From NCBI GenBank assembly GCA_031273705.1, contig JAISRJ010000255.1:1-13919 (forward strand): a DNA stretch of 13,919 nucleotides, given 5' to 3'. The DNA comes from Clostridiales bacterium. GTDB lineage: Bacteria; Bacillota; Clostridia; Lachnospirales; WQUN01. This document shows, one piece after another, positions 1-5,848 of this stretch. The position numbers and the translations under genes were made by a program. The notes under the pieces are model-generated. The model did not search any database and was not told the DNA's origin. It saw only the letters and a program-made list of their open reading frames with translations. The stretch's first letter is position 1. Every line of letters begins with the position of its first letter.

Positions 1-27
1 AGCCCAAAGTATAAGCGGCGACGCGCG

Positions 28-894
28 TCAAAATTTACCTCCGCCGCCTCCGTGAGAAGTCCCGCCAGAGCTGGTATGCGTTGAAGAGTGAGAATGATTC
101 TCTTCTCTTGGGCGCGCCGTTCTGGTTGTATGGCTGTGCGAAAAAATATCTCGGCTGTGTGTTAAATTAAAACTGCCTTCCCTAATATAGTTATGGGCGG
201 AACGCTGCGGGCGCGCATTATTAAGAGAGAGCTTCATAATGATAACAGAGACGGCGGCGATGGCAAGCGCGACAATCCAGACTATTAAATATGGGTTGAC
301 CCCATTGTCCGCCGATGTAGAATAATAATTGTTTGATCCGCTGTACTCTCCGTCCGCCGGGGCAGACAGATAGATATTTACATCGGATAGAAAAGTGACA
401 AACGCCGAATAATAATCCCCACTCGATAAGTATGGTACAATGTCTCCTCCGATGGCGTCAATATTTCTGTCATGAAAAACGCCGATTCCACCGCCCGCGG
501 TCGAGATATGCCAGTCGCGGGAATCCATGGCCAGAAGCAGCAAAATGCCGCTGTAGCTTCTTATATTATTATCATAATAATTGTCCGCGTAAGCCTCGGG
601 CGTAAAGCCGTTTAATGAGTTTACCGTGACGATCGCCACATCAAAATTGTGATAGTTAATTATATCGCTTATCTGACTTTTAAGCTCCGCCTCTTCCTCA
701 AAGGACAGCAAATCCGCTTCGTCGTTCATTCGCGTGTCAAGATTAACTTCTTCAGCCCGAACGTATGAAGTCATTAACCAGAAAGAAAAAAGTAAAATGG
801 CTATAGAGAATATAACCGCGGTCATATTCTCTGATATTTTCGGGCGGTAGAAGGCGTCCGCCCTCGGTGTTCTGTAATTTCCGTTATAAATCAT
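28..894 (-). CDS. TPM-domain (YgcG/YdjH-like) membrane protein
   Basis: Third gene of the minus-strand operon, 288 aa from the chosen ATG at 894. The frame is open to 999, but that would overlap the upstream gene by 94 bp. ATG 894 lies 11 bp past the upstream stop and has a purine-rich AGGGG-like site before it. Residues about 24-42 form a signal anchor ending near VRAEE. A TPM domain follows (about 50-160; motif region FDVAIVTVNSLNG, then LLLLAMDSRDWHIST and GIGV). A second membrane segment lies at about 200-222. The tail is rich in His, Ser and Gly and ends GGGGGKF, as is usual for YgcG-type proteins. In B. subtilis the TPM protein YdjH pairs in the membrane with the zinc-ribbon protein YdjG. 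The same role is inferred here from gene order. The TPM fold was first described as a phosphatase, but activity is not established for this type. Confidence 0.9.
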   Translation of the reverse strand: MIYNGNYRTPRADAFYRPKISENMTAVIFSIAILLFSFWLMTSYVRAEEVNLDTRMNDEADLLSFEEEAELKSQISDIINYHNFDVAIVTVNSLNGFTPEAYADNYYDNNIRSYSGILLLLAMDSRDWHISTAGGGIGVFHDRNIDAIGGDIVPYLSSGDYYSAFVTFLSDVNIYLSAPADGEYSGSNNYYSTSADNGVNPYLIVWIVALAIAAVSVIIMKLSLNNARPQRSAHNYIREGSFNLTHSRDIFSHSHTTRTARPREENHSHSSTHTSSGGTSHGGGGGKF

Positions 895-905
895 TGTGCC
901 CGCCC

Positions 906-2015
906 CTATCTCGTTGAAGTCAATAGATAAATTATAAGCGACCCGATTGTGCCGGTTCCAAGAAATAACCCAAAGAACCAAGCCCATAATTTCGCCCACG
1001 CGGTAGGCAGACTGCCCACGAATTTTCCGGTCTGAGCGTTCATCGCGAAAGTATATGTCACGTTTTTATAGATTGTGCCCAGCATCCAGACCGGTAAAAA
1101 AGCATATTTTACCAGCCCGTGGGACAATGAAAAATGTTGTCGTACCGGGGTGACCGAATCATATCCTGTTACAGTACCGGACAGCAGATCGGCAACGCTG
1201 TTTTGAATGCGCTGCTGCGCGCGGGGTTTGCTTTGCTCCGCGTCAACATCGTATTTATCCGCCCCAAAACCCGCCAGATAAGGCGTCTTAAAAGGCGCCA
1301 GCTCGTTGTAGTCATAAGGCTCTATGGCTTCCATGTAGTCGTCGTTCATTTTTGTGGAGCCATCCACCGGCATACGGACAAAGCTTGCGTCGCCCGCTCG
1401 GTAAACATGGTAATAATCGCTTTTAGTGTAATTGTAGTCATGGTCGCTCCACATGTGTACTTGGGTTGCTTTGTATTCCACGTCGCCTCGGGCGTCGCAG
1501 TCAAAAAGCCAGAAGGGGACATACACGCCCATAATGCTATCGATCTTGTTTTCCGTGGCGAACAAACTGGGCATAAGGATTTTACCCTTATAAAAGTTCT
1601 TTAGACTTTCTTTAGCCGCTTCTTTGTCCAGTTTAAAAGGAATAATCAAATCCGGTTGTAAAAAACCGTCCAGACGGCTTGTAATGATTGCGGTGTTTCC
1701 ACAGTAAGGGCAGCTGGTGGCGGCAAGATTTTCGTCTCCGACTATTTCTCCGCCGCACGAGGTGCAGCTGTACGAGATCATCCCCGTAATTTCATCGGCC
1801 GAGGTCTGTTCTACAGAGAAATCATCGGTTTCGATGGACTCGGGGGCCTCGGTTTGAGACTCGAATTTTTTTATATCCTGCCCATATTTCTCCTGATTTT
1901 TAAGAGAGTCAACACTAAACTCGCTGTCGCAATATGAGCATTTCATATTCTGAGATTCGCTGTCAAACGCCAGTGTTCCGCCACACAACGGGCATTTGTA
2001 CTCTAGAACGCTCAC
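906..2015 (-). CDS. Double zinc-ribbon (TFIIB-like) membrane protein, YdjG-like
   Basis: Middle gene of the operon, 369 aa from GTG 2015. That start forms a GTGA overlap with the stop of the SPFH gene, which suggests translational coupling. An in-frame ATG at 2051 gives 381 aa but has no ribosome binding site and a longer overlap. Two treble-clef-like zinc ribbons are visible: C8/C11 with C26/C29, and C84/C87 with C102/C105. An acidic linker separates them. A long middle domain follows (LIIPFKLDKEAAKESLKNF, then VYVPFWLFDCDARGDVEY). The C-terminal 30 residues hold one membrane segment (LWAWFFGLFLG to IIYLL). This is the architecture often annotated as TFIIB-type zinc ribbon-containing protein. 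The family is not a transcription factor by any direct evidence. In B. subtilis, YdjG partners YdjH and helps recruit the SPFH protein and PspA to the membrane. Confidence 0.9.
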   Translation of the reverse strand: MSVLEYKCPLCGGTLAFDSESQNMKCSYCDSEFSVDSLKNQEKYGQDIKKFESQTEAPESIETDDFSVEQTSADEITGMISYSCTSCGGEIVGDENLAATSCPYCGNTAIITSRLDGFLQPDLIIPFKLDKEAAKESLKNFYKGKILMPSLFATENKIDSIMGVYVPFWLFDCDARGDVEYKATQVHMWSDHDYNYTKSDYYHVYRAGDASFVRMPVDGSTKMNDDYMEAIEPYDYNELAPFKTPYLAGFGADKYDVDAEQSKPRAQQRIQNSVADLLSGTVTGYDSVTPVRQHFSLSHGLVKYAFLPVWMLGTIYKNVTYTFAMNAQTGKFVGSLPTAWAKLWAWFFGLFLGTGTIGSLIIYLLTSTR

Positions 2016-3259
2016 CGGCTTATATCGGCGTCGGTAAATGGATCGCCGCATTCAGGGCAGAACTTGGGCGGATTTTGTGGGTTAGGAGGACGCCAGCCGC
2101 ATTTGTCACAAGCGTATTGCAAAGAACCTTTTGGCTTGGGTTTACCGCATTCGGCGCAGAATTTACCCGTATTACCCGCGCCGCAAGAACAAATCCATTC
2201 GTTGGGAACAGGGGCGGGGGGAGCGGTTGACGGTTTCGGTGAAGCTGTGTTTCGACCGCCCATATTGTATAAATCGGCGGCGTTCATACCGCCGGCTTGC
2301 TGCGCCATGTTAAGCCCCATAAATCCCGCCATTGCCCCGGCGGAGTTAGACGCCGCGGATCGCATCGCGTCGGCTTGCGCTCCGGCAAGATTGGCGGCGG
2401 CCATCGTGGGATCGCGCATTACGGCGGACTTTTGCAGCTGTTTTATCATGTCCTCGTCCTCTTTAGACGCCGTAACCGAATTGACCCCAAAAGAAGCTAC
2501 CGCTATTCCTCTGGTTTCTTTCCACTTTTTAGAAAGCACTTCATTCAAAGCGTCCGCCAAATCCATCGTATGACCGGGCAGCGCGCTGTATCTTACGCCC
2601 ATTTCTGAAAGCCGGGCGAAAGCCGGCTGAAGGGCCGTAAGCAGTTCTGATTTTAATTGGCTGTCAATCTGTCCTCGCTCATACGTATCGGGCACATTGC
2701 CGCAGACATTTGTATAAAATAATAATGGATCGACAAGTTTGTATGAATACTCGCCGTTACATCGTATAGAAATATCCACGTCCAGGCCGATATTGCGATC
2801 CACAACCCGGAAGGGCACAGGATTAATCGTTCCGTATTTGTTGCCAATGATTTCTTTGGTGTTAAAGAAATATATTCGCTGATCTTTACCTGCCTCGCCG
2901 CCAAACGCAAAGCGTTTTCCCATAGTTCTGAAGGTGTCTTTTATTCCCTCGCTCAATTTACCGGTGAATATGCTTGGCTCGCTGGATTGGTCGTAAGTAT
3001 ATTCGCCAGGTTCGGCACAAACATCCACAATCCTGCCCTGTTCTACGATTATCATGCATTGCCCGTCGTTTACTGAGATAACTGAGCCGTTTGAAATTAT
3101 GTTTTCGTCGCCTTTCTTATTTGAAGAGCGTTTGCCGGCACGCTTCCGCCCCTTAGCCGCAAGAATATTCGACGTCATCGCGTCGCAATAAAAAAACTCT
3201 TTCCATTGGTCGGCAAGTGTGCCGCCTATTGCACCTAAACCTGCTTTAATAAGCCCCAT
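2012..3259 (-). CDS. SPFH (flotillin-like) domain protein with C-terminal zinc ribbons, YdjI-like
   Basis: First gene of the minus-strand operon, 415 aa. ATG 3259 is preceded by AAGGAGA at good spacing. The N-terminus has the family-typical pattern WKEFFYCDAMTSNIL followed by a Lys/Arg patch. The SPFH core runs to about residue 300 (VISVNDGQCMIIVEQGRI, then EPGEYTYD). An Ala/Met-rich oligomerisation stretch follows (DPTMAAANLAGAQADAMRSA). Two zinc ribbons close the protein: C357/C359 with C368/C371, and C384/C387 with C401/C404. This is the family called virion core protein in older annotations, B. subtilis YdjI. There it is a flotillin-type scaffold that localises through YdjGH and binds PspA. 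No pspA is adjacent here, so a partner encoded elsewhere is inferred. The 3' end overlaps the next gene by 4 nt. Confidence 0.93.
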   Translation of the reverse strand: MGLIKAGLGAIGGTLADQWKEFFYCDAMTSNILAAKGRKRAGKRSSNKKGDENIISNGSVISVNDGQCMIIVEQGRIVDVCAEPGEYTYDQSSEPSIFTGKLSEGIKDTFRTMGKRFAFGGEAGKDQRIYFFNTKEIIGNKYGTINPVPFRVVDRNIGLDVDISIRCNGEYSYKLVDPLLFYTNVCGNVPDTYERGQIDSQLKSELLTALQPAFARLSEMGVRYSALPGHTMDLADALNEVLSKKWKETRGIAVASFGVNSVTASKEDEDMIKQLQKSAVMRDPTMAAANLAGAQADAMRSAASNSAGAMAGFMGLNMAQQAGGMNAADLYNMGGRNTASPKPSTAPPAPVPNEWICSCGAGNTGKFCAECGKPKPKGSLQYACDKCGWRPPNPQNPPKFCPECGDPFTDADISR

Positions 3260-3295
3260 GGTATTCTCCTTGTCTGTTAAAATTATTTTACAGAT

Positions 3296-3411
3296 GTGAC
3301 ATACTCCCGCCGCTTAGTGCCGCCCGCACTTGAAGCGGGGGCTTCTCGCGCTATGCGCCTAACGGCGCAAGAAATCCACGAGCTAACCCCGTGTGTCCCA
3401 CGGTTCATTGT
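3296..3411 (-). mobile_element. IS200/IS605-family right-end relic (tnpB tail and omega-RNA-like region)
   Basis: On the minus strand this stretch resembles the 3' end of a TnpB-type element. A 17-codon frame reads TVGHTGLARGFLAPLGA then stop (3404-3351), like the degenerate C-terminal tails of TnpB. It is followed by an AAGCCCCCGCTTC...GCGGG hairpin (3319-3342) and the end-like sequence GCGGGAGTATGTCAC. Two more perfect hairpins are present: 6 bp at 3354-3369 and 5 bp at 3389-3403. An in-frame stop lies directly upstream of the tail, so no transposase survives. No left end was found. Family assignment is by remembered pattern, not by search. An independent structured leader RNA is the main alternative. 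Confidence 0.5.
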
Positions 3412-3437
3412 TTTGTAATTATGAAATCTTGAAACTT

Positions 3438-3466
3438 ATTATAACATAAAAAATAATATATTTCAT
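3438..3466 (-). promoter_or_regulatory. Probable promoter of the SPFH/zinc-ribbon/TPM operon
   Basis: On the minus strand ATGAAA (3466-3461), a 17-bp spacer, and a perfect TATAAT (3443-3438). Transcription would begin near 3431 and give a leader of about 170 nt that contains the whole IS605-like structured stretch before the SPFH start at 3259. The -35 matches consensus at 4 of 6 positions. Confidence 0.5.
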
Positions 3467-3469
3467 TAT

Positions 3470-3495
3470 TCTATTTTGATACTCTATTTTGATAC
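3470..3495. repeat. 13-bp perfect tandem duplication
   Basis: TCTATTTTGATAC occurs twice head to tail, at 3470-3482 and 3483-3495. It sits just upstream of the minus-strand -35 box, in the divergent intergenic region. It could be a duplicated binding site or a replication-slippage scar. Confidence 0.8.
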
Positions 3496-3531
3496 CATTC
3501 TGGCAGTTGAAAACAGACCGCACTCATTGCC

Positions 3532-3570
3532 CCGAAACAGCAGTCACAAGCCGTTTCGGTGTTTTTGTTG
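3532..3570 (+). terminator. Possible hairpin with T-rich tail, no gene upstream
   Basis: CCGAAAC (3532-3538) pairs perfectly with GTTTCGG (3553-3559) across a 14-nt loop, and TGTTTTTGTTG follows on the plus strand. The form is that of a weak intrinsic terminator. There is no plus-strand gene just before it, so it may be a relic of a lost gene or a shield for the downstream promoter. Confidence 0.3.
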
Positions 3571-3627
3571 CGCTGATTACCCCCCCCCTTGACAATACAG
3601 TACGCAGTTACAATCTAAAAGTTTTAC

Positions 3628-3675
3628 AGTAATACTATAAACTATATTGACGGCGTATAGTTTAGATAGTATACT
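3628..3675 (+). promoter_or_regulatory. Promoter for small ORF/SLH gene, embedded in an inverted repeat
   Basis: TTGACG (3647-3652), a 17-bp spacer and TATACT (3670-3675) make a near-consensus sigma-A promoter, with a start expected near 3682. The right half overlaps one arm of an imperfect inverted repeat: AGTAATACTATAAACTATA (3628-3646) against TATAGTTTAGATAGTATACT (3656-3675), with a 9-bp centre. The -35 falls in the centre and the -10 in the right arm. This geometry suits a repressor operator. The segment from 3260 to 3765 holds no other gene that can be supported. Confidence 0.6.
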
Positions 3676-3765
3676 AATCAAAACTGCCAAAATTGGTAAT
3701 TTTTGGGAGAGATTTTTGTACACGAGTTATCATATGTTAACCGTCAAAAGAAGGAGGATGCCAAA

Positions 3766-3897
3766 ATGAGAATGTCGTTTTTCTCTGTTTACAATGACTT
3801 TTTTAGTTATACTCACGAGTGTAAGCATTTGCCAATGACATACGGGAATTTTTGGCGCAAGACAAAGAAGATGGCTGCGCCGCGTACCCACAGGTAG
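3766..3897 (+). CDS. Small hypothetical ORF (43 aa)
   Basis: The frame is open from 3703, but ATG 3766 is preceded by a perfect AAGGAGGAT at 3751-3759, so translation from here is likely if the promoter at 3647-3675 is active. The product is basic and aromatic-rich (starts MRMSFFSVYNDFF, ends KMAAPRTHR). It shows no domain, signal peptide or membrane segment that I recognise. The middle of the ORF (3808-3854) is one arm of the 47-bp inverted repeat, so part of the coding sequence is repeat-derived. It may be a leader or regulatory peptide for the SLH gene 171 bp downstream, or a truncated gene that kept its ribosome binding site. Two other frames through the same DNA are also open for some length, which weakens the protein-coding case. 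Confidence 0.4.
   Translation: MRMSFFSVYNDFFSYTHECKHLPMTYGNFWRKTKKMAAPRTHR
3808..3854 (+). repeat. Left arm of 47-bp inverted repeat A
   Basis: This segment is the reverse complement of 4786-4832 over 47 bp with only two mismatches (core GTAAGCATTTGCCAATGACA). The two arms face each other across 931 bp that contain the SLH-protein gene. Similarity stops sharply on both sides. Confidence 0.9.
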
Positions 3898-3995
3898 CAA
3901 GTAGCCGTCCGATGAGGTATTGTGCTAAAAAGACCGTACGGATGGCAAATGATTTCGCTTGCGGGTATAGTCACTTTAATCGCCGCTTTAAGTAA
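3825..3995 (+). pseudogene. Possible AraC-type HTH remnant in an open frame
   Basis: A frame with no start codon at its beginning, opening after TAA 3822, reads through to TAA 3995. It ends MANDFACGYSHFNRRFK, which resembles the second helix-turn-helix of AraC-family regulators (pattern ACGFSS..HFNRRFK) with a few residues missing. The earlier part has no recognisable domain. It overlaps the small ORF in another frame and contains both left repeat arms. The match is short, so this is tentative. Confidence 0.2.
3947..3971 (+). repeat. Left arm of 25-bp inverted repeat B
   Basis: Reverse complement of 5676-5700 with one mismatch (core GATTTCGCTTGCGGGTATA). It lies between the small ORF and the SLH gene. 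Repeat B is separate from repeat A: the order of arms is A, B, A', B', so the pairs are interleaved rather than nested. Confidence 0.8.
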
Positions 3996-4068
3996 TGAGC
4001 AGAAAAATCATATCGGATCGTCTGTTTTGCGGAAGTAAAACACAATAAAAAATTAGGAGGATGTAACA

Positions 4069-4773
4069 GTGCAAATTAAATTATCGCGTAAAATAATATC
4101 GCTATTCCTTTCATTGGCGCTCATATTCAGTCTGCCGCCCGCGACTGTAATCAGCGTAAGCGCAGCCGACAATGAACTCGGCTCGTATGGAAACCTTATT
4201 TACAGCAATTCCGTTCCGTGGGCCAATCCGTTCAAGGACGTAAGATCCTCCGATTTGTTCTACGGCGATGTGGAATACACCTCAATGAATGGATTGTTCG
4301 CAGGAACAGGATCGGACACATTCAGCCCCAACACGCGCATGACCCGCGCTATGATTGTCACAGTGCTGTTCCGACTTGAAATCCCCTCACGAGGCGCAAA
4401 TACTACAGATTTTACAGATGTCCCTCTCGGTGAGTGGTATTCCGACGCGGTGGCATGGGCATCAGAGAACGGCATTGTTGCCGGAATTGGGAATAACCTG
4501 TTTGCGCCCAACGCACCCATCACGCGGCAGGATTTAACGGTCATCATCACGCGGTATGCCGAGCATATGGGCAAGCAATTTCCCGTCACCTTGCAATACG
4601 AGACATTTGCGGATGAGGCCGATATATCAGACTATGCCAAAAGCGCTGTGAAAACGCTTTACTGCGGCGGCATCATGAGCGGCAAGCCGGGTAGCGTCTT
4701 TGACCCGAAAGGTGAGGCGACGCGCGCGGAAATCGCGTCTGTAATCCATAGATTCTCAGAAACCGTAAAGTAA
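4069..4773 (+). CDS. Secreted protein consisting of three SLH repeats
   Basis: 234 aa from GTG 4069, preceded by TAGGAGGA at ideal spacing. Residues 1-32 are a signal peptide (basic start, hydrophobic core, cleavage likely after VSA32). Three SLH repeats fill the mature protein: about 54-104, 115-165 and 180-230. Their TRAE-type motifs are MTRAM (91-95), ITRQD (151-155) and ATRAE (217-221), and the second repeat has FTDVPLGEWYSDAVAWASENGI. SLH triplets bind pyruvylated secondary cell-wall polymer, so the product should attach non-covalently outside the cell. No catalytic or structural domain is joined to it, which is unusual, since SLH triplets normally anchor a larger domain. It could be the surviving end of a bigger protein, a wall-occupying competitor, or a partner for another surface protein. 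The gene is bracketed by 47-bp inverted repeats. Confidence 0.93.
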   Translation: MQIKLSRKIISLFLSLALIFSLPPATVISVSAADNELGSYGNLIYSNSVPWANPFKDVRSSDLFYGDVEYTSMNGLFAGTGSDTFSPNTRMTRAMIVTVLFRLEIPSRGANTTDFTDVPLGEWYSDAVAWASENGIVAGIGNNLFAPNAPITRQDLTVIITRYAEHMGKQFPVTLQYETFADEADISDYAKSAVKTLYCGGIMSGKPGSVFDPKGEATRAEIASVIHRFSETVK

Positions 4774-4785
4774 AAATGCAATGGG

Positions 4786-4832
4786 CAAAAATTCTCGTAT
4801 GTCATTGGCAAATGCTTACGCTCGTGAGTATA
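4786..4832 (-). repeat. Right arm of 47-bp inverted repeat A
   Basis: Begins 12 bp after the SLH stop codon and matches 3808-3854 in opposite orientation (45 of 47 identical). The rest of 4833-4923 holds a hairpin at 4862-4903 (TCCGCTT/AAGCGGA) without a T tract. No clear terminator for the SLH gene was seen. Confidence 0.9.
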
Positions 4833-4923
4833 TATAGTTGATAAACGAAATACGGAGCGCGTCCGCTTTAAGCCTGTCTGTAAATATCCACTGGGCAAGC
4901 GGAGTTCCAAAAAATATTTCATG

Positions 4924-4952
4924 TAGACAGAACTCTTAAACTATGCTATAAC
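4924..4952 (+). promoter_or_regulatory. Probable promoter of the uracil phosphoribosyltransferase gene
   Basis: TAGACA (4924-4929), 17-bp spacer, TATAAC (4947-4952). Each box matches consensus at 5 of 6 positions. A start near 4959 gives a leader of about 50 nt before ATG 5010. This makes the gene a separate transcription unit from the SLH gene. Confidence 0.6.
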
Positions 4953-5009
4953 TACACGGATGGATTTTTGAGAAACCTAGTACGATAATTTACTTGTTGG
5001 AGGTTTTTT

Positions 5010-5660
5010 ATGGACGAAGAAAGACTGCGCGTGTTGAATCACCCAATTGTGGAATATTATTTAAGCATTCTACGCAATAAAGATACTCCAACCGAGGCGT
5101 TTAGGCATAACATAAAAAAGCTGGCGGCGCTGCTTACATATCCTTTAACCGAATTTATCGACAGTATCAGTTACGATGTTGAAACACCCCTGGGTACCGC
5201 CACAGGCACCAAATTACAAAAAGGGATCGCGTTGTTTCCTGTCTTGCGCGCCGGGCTGCTGCTTTCGGAATCCCTATCGGATATTTTGCCTGTATCTTTT
5301 ATAGGCCCTCTGGGCATTCTCAGGAACAAAAAGACCCTTGCCCCCGAAGCTTATTACTCAAATATCCCTGACGATCTTAGCAAATTCGTTTGCATTATTC
5401 CTGATCCTATTATAGCTACCGGCGGTATTATTTGCAAATCCATAGAAATTTTGAAACAGCGCAACGCGAATAATATATTGGTCATTTCCATTATCACAAC
5501 TAAGGATGGAATCGAAAGGATCTTCTCCGAACACGCTGATGTAAAACTTATTTCTTGTCATGTAGATCCGGAATTAAAATCTCATGGATATTTCGTGACG
5601 GGAATCGGCGACGTCGGGGACAGAGCTTTAGGCGCGAATGACAACGCCATTATCGGCTGA
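5010..5660 (+). CDS. upp: Uracil phosphoribosyltransferase-like protein (divergent)
   Basis: 216 aa, close to the usual length of about 208. ATG 5010 follows TTGGAGG. UPRTase converts uracil and PRPP to UMP and diphosphate in pyrimidine salvage in the cytosol. Family signs in order are: N-terminal HPIVEYYLSILRNKDT, the conserved block FPVLRAG (76-82), a TLAPEAYY segment (109-116), the PRPP loop DPIIATGG (132-139), and the C-terminal GDVGDRALG that forms the uracil-binding region. Deviations from classical enzymes include ILRNKKT where YRDxxT is common, and ANDN after the GDRALG motif. The sequence is clearly a family member but may have shifted base specificity or a regulatory role. It has its own promoter and terminator, so it need not be linked in function to the SLH gene or to the transporter downstream. 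Confidence 0.88.
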   Translation: MDEERLRVLNHPIVEYYLSILRNKDTPTEAFRHNIKKLAALLTYPLTEFIDSISYDVETPLGTATGTKLQKGIALFPVLRAGLLLSESLSDILPVSFIGPLGILRNKKTLAPEAYYSNIPDDLSKFVCIIPDPIIATGGIICKSIEILKQRNANNILVISIITTKDGIERIFSEHADVKLISCHVDPELKSHGYFVTGIGDVGDRALGANDNAIIG

Positions 5661-5675
5661 GCTAATAGGCGTGGC

Positions 5676-5700
5676 ATTATACCCGCAAGCGAAATCATTT
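5676..5700 (-). repeat. Right arm of 25-bp inverted repeat B
   Basis: Matches 3947-3971 in opposite orientation with one mismatch. It lies 15 bp after the uracil phosphoribosyltransferase stop and abuts the terminator hairpin. Confidence 0.8.
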
Positions 5701-5703
5701 TAC

Positions 5704-5740
5704 AGAATGGGACGCCGCCCTCGGCGTTCCATTCTTTACT
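5704..5740 (+). terminator. Intrinsic terminator after the uracil phosphoribosyltransferase gene
   Basis: A 14-bp stem (AGAATGGGACGCCG at 5704-5717 with CGGCGTTCCATTCT at 5722-5735, one G-T pair) closes a 4-nt loop. A short T-rich stretch (TTACTAT) follows. The stem is strong, the tail weaker than ideal. Confidence 0.75.
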
Positions 5741-5808
5741 ATAAATAAAAAATATATTATCGACTTGTTAAATCTTTCTTAACTCTTAAAAATTTATACA
5801 AAATCATC

Positions 5809-5837
5809 TTGAATATGTAGACTAATAATGTTATTAT
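5809..5837 (+). promoter_or_regulatory. Probable promoter of the ABC importer operon
   Basis: TTGAAT (5809-5814), 17-bp spacer, TATTAT (5832-5837) in a very AT-rich stretch. Transcription would start near 5844, just before the leader hairpin. TACAAT at 5838-5843 is an alternative -10. Confidence 0.5.
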
Positions 5838-5848
5838 TACAATAAGGT

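Noticed and set aside
1134..1604. Plus-strand open frames opposite the zinc-ribbon and SPFH genes
   Set aside because: Antisense to well-supported proteins with zinc ribbons and SPFH motifs; composition is that of a reading-frame shadow.
3589..3617. Promoter starting at the perfect TTGACA next to the C9 tract
   Set aside because: The only -10-like hexamer (TACAAT 3609-3614) is 14 bp away; spacings of 16-18 give no acceptable -10.
3808..3920. Possible c-di-GMP (GEMM-I) or other riboswitch before the SLH gene, suggested by GCAAGAC and GGTAGC...AGCCG pieces and a GGCGCA/TGCGCC stem
   Set aside because: The order and conserved core (GGGCAAACC, GGACGCAAAGCC) of the class are not present, and no expression platform could be drawn.
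4862..4903. Hairpin TCCGCTT/AAGCGGA as terminator of the SLH gene
   Set aside because: Loop is long and an A-rich rather than T-rich stretch follows, so it lacks the form of an intrinsic terminator.
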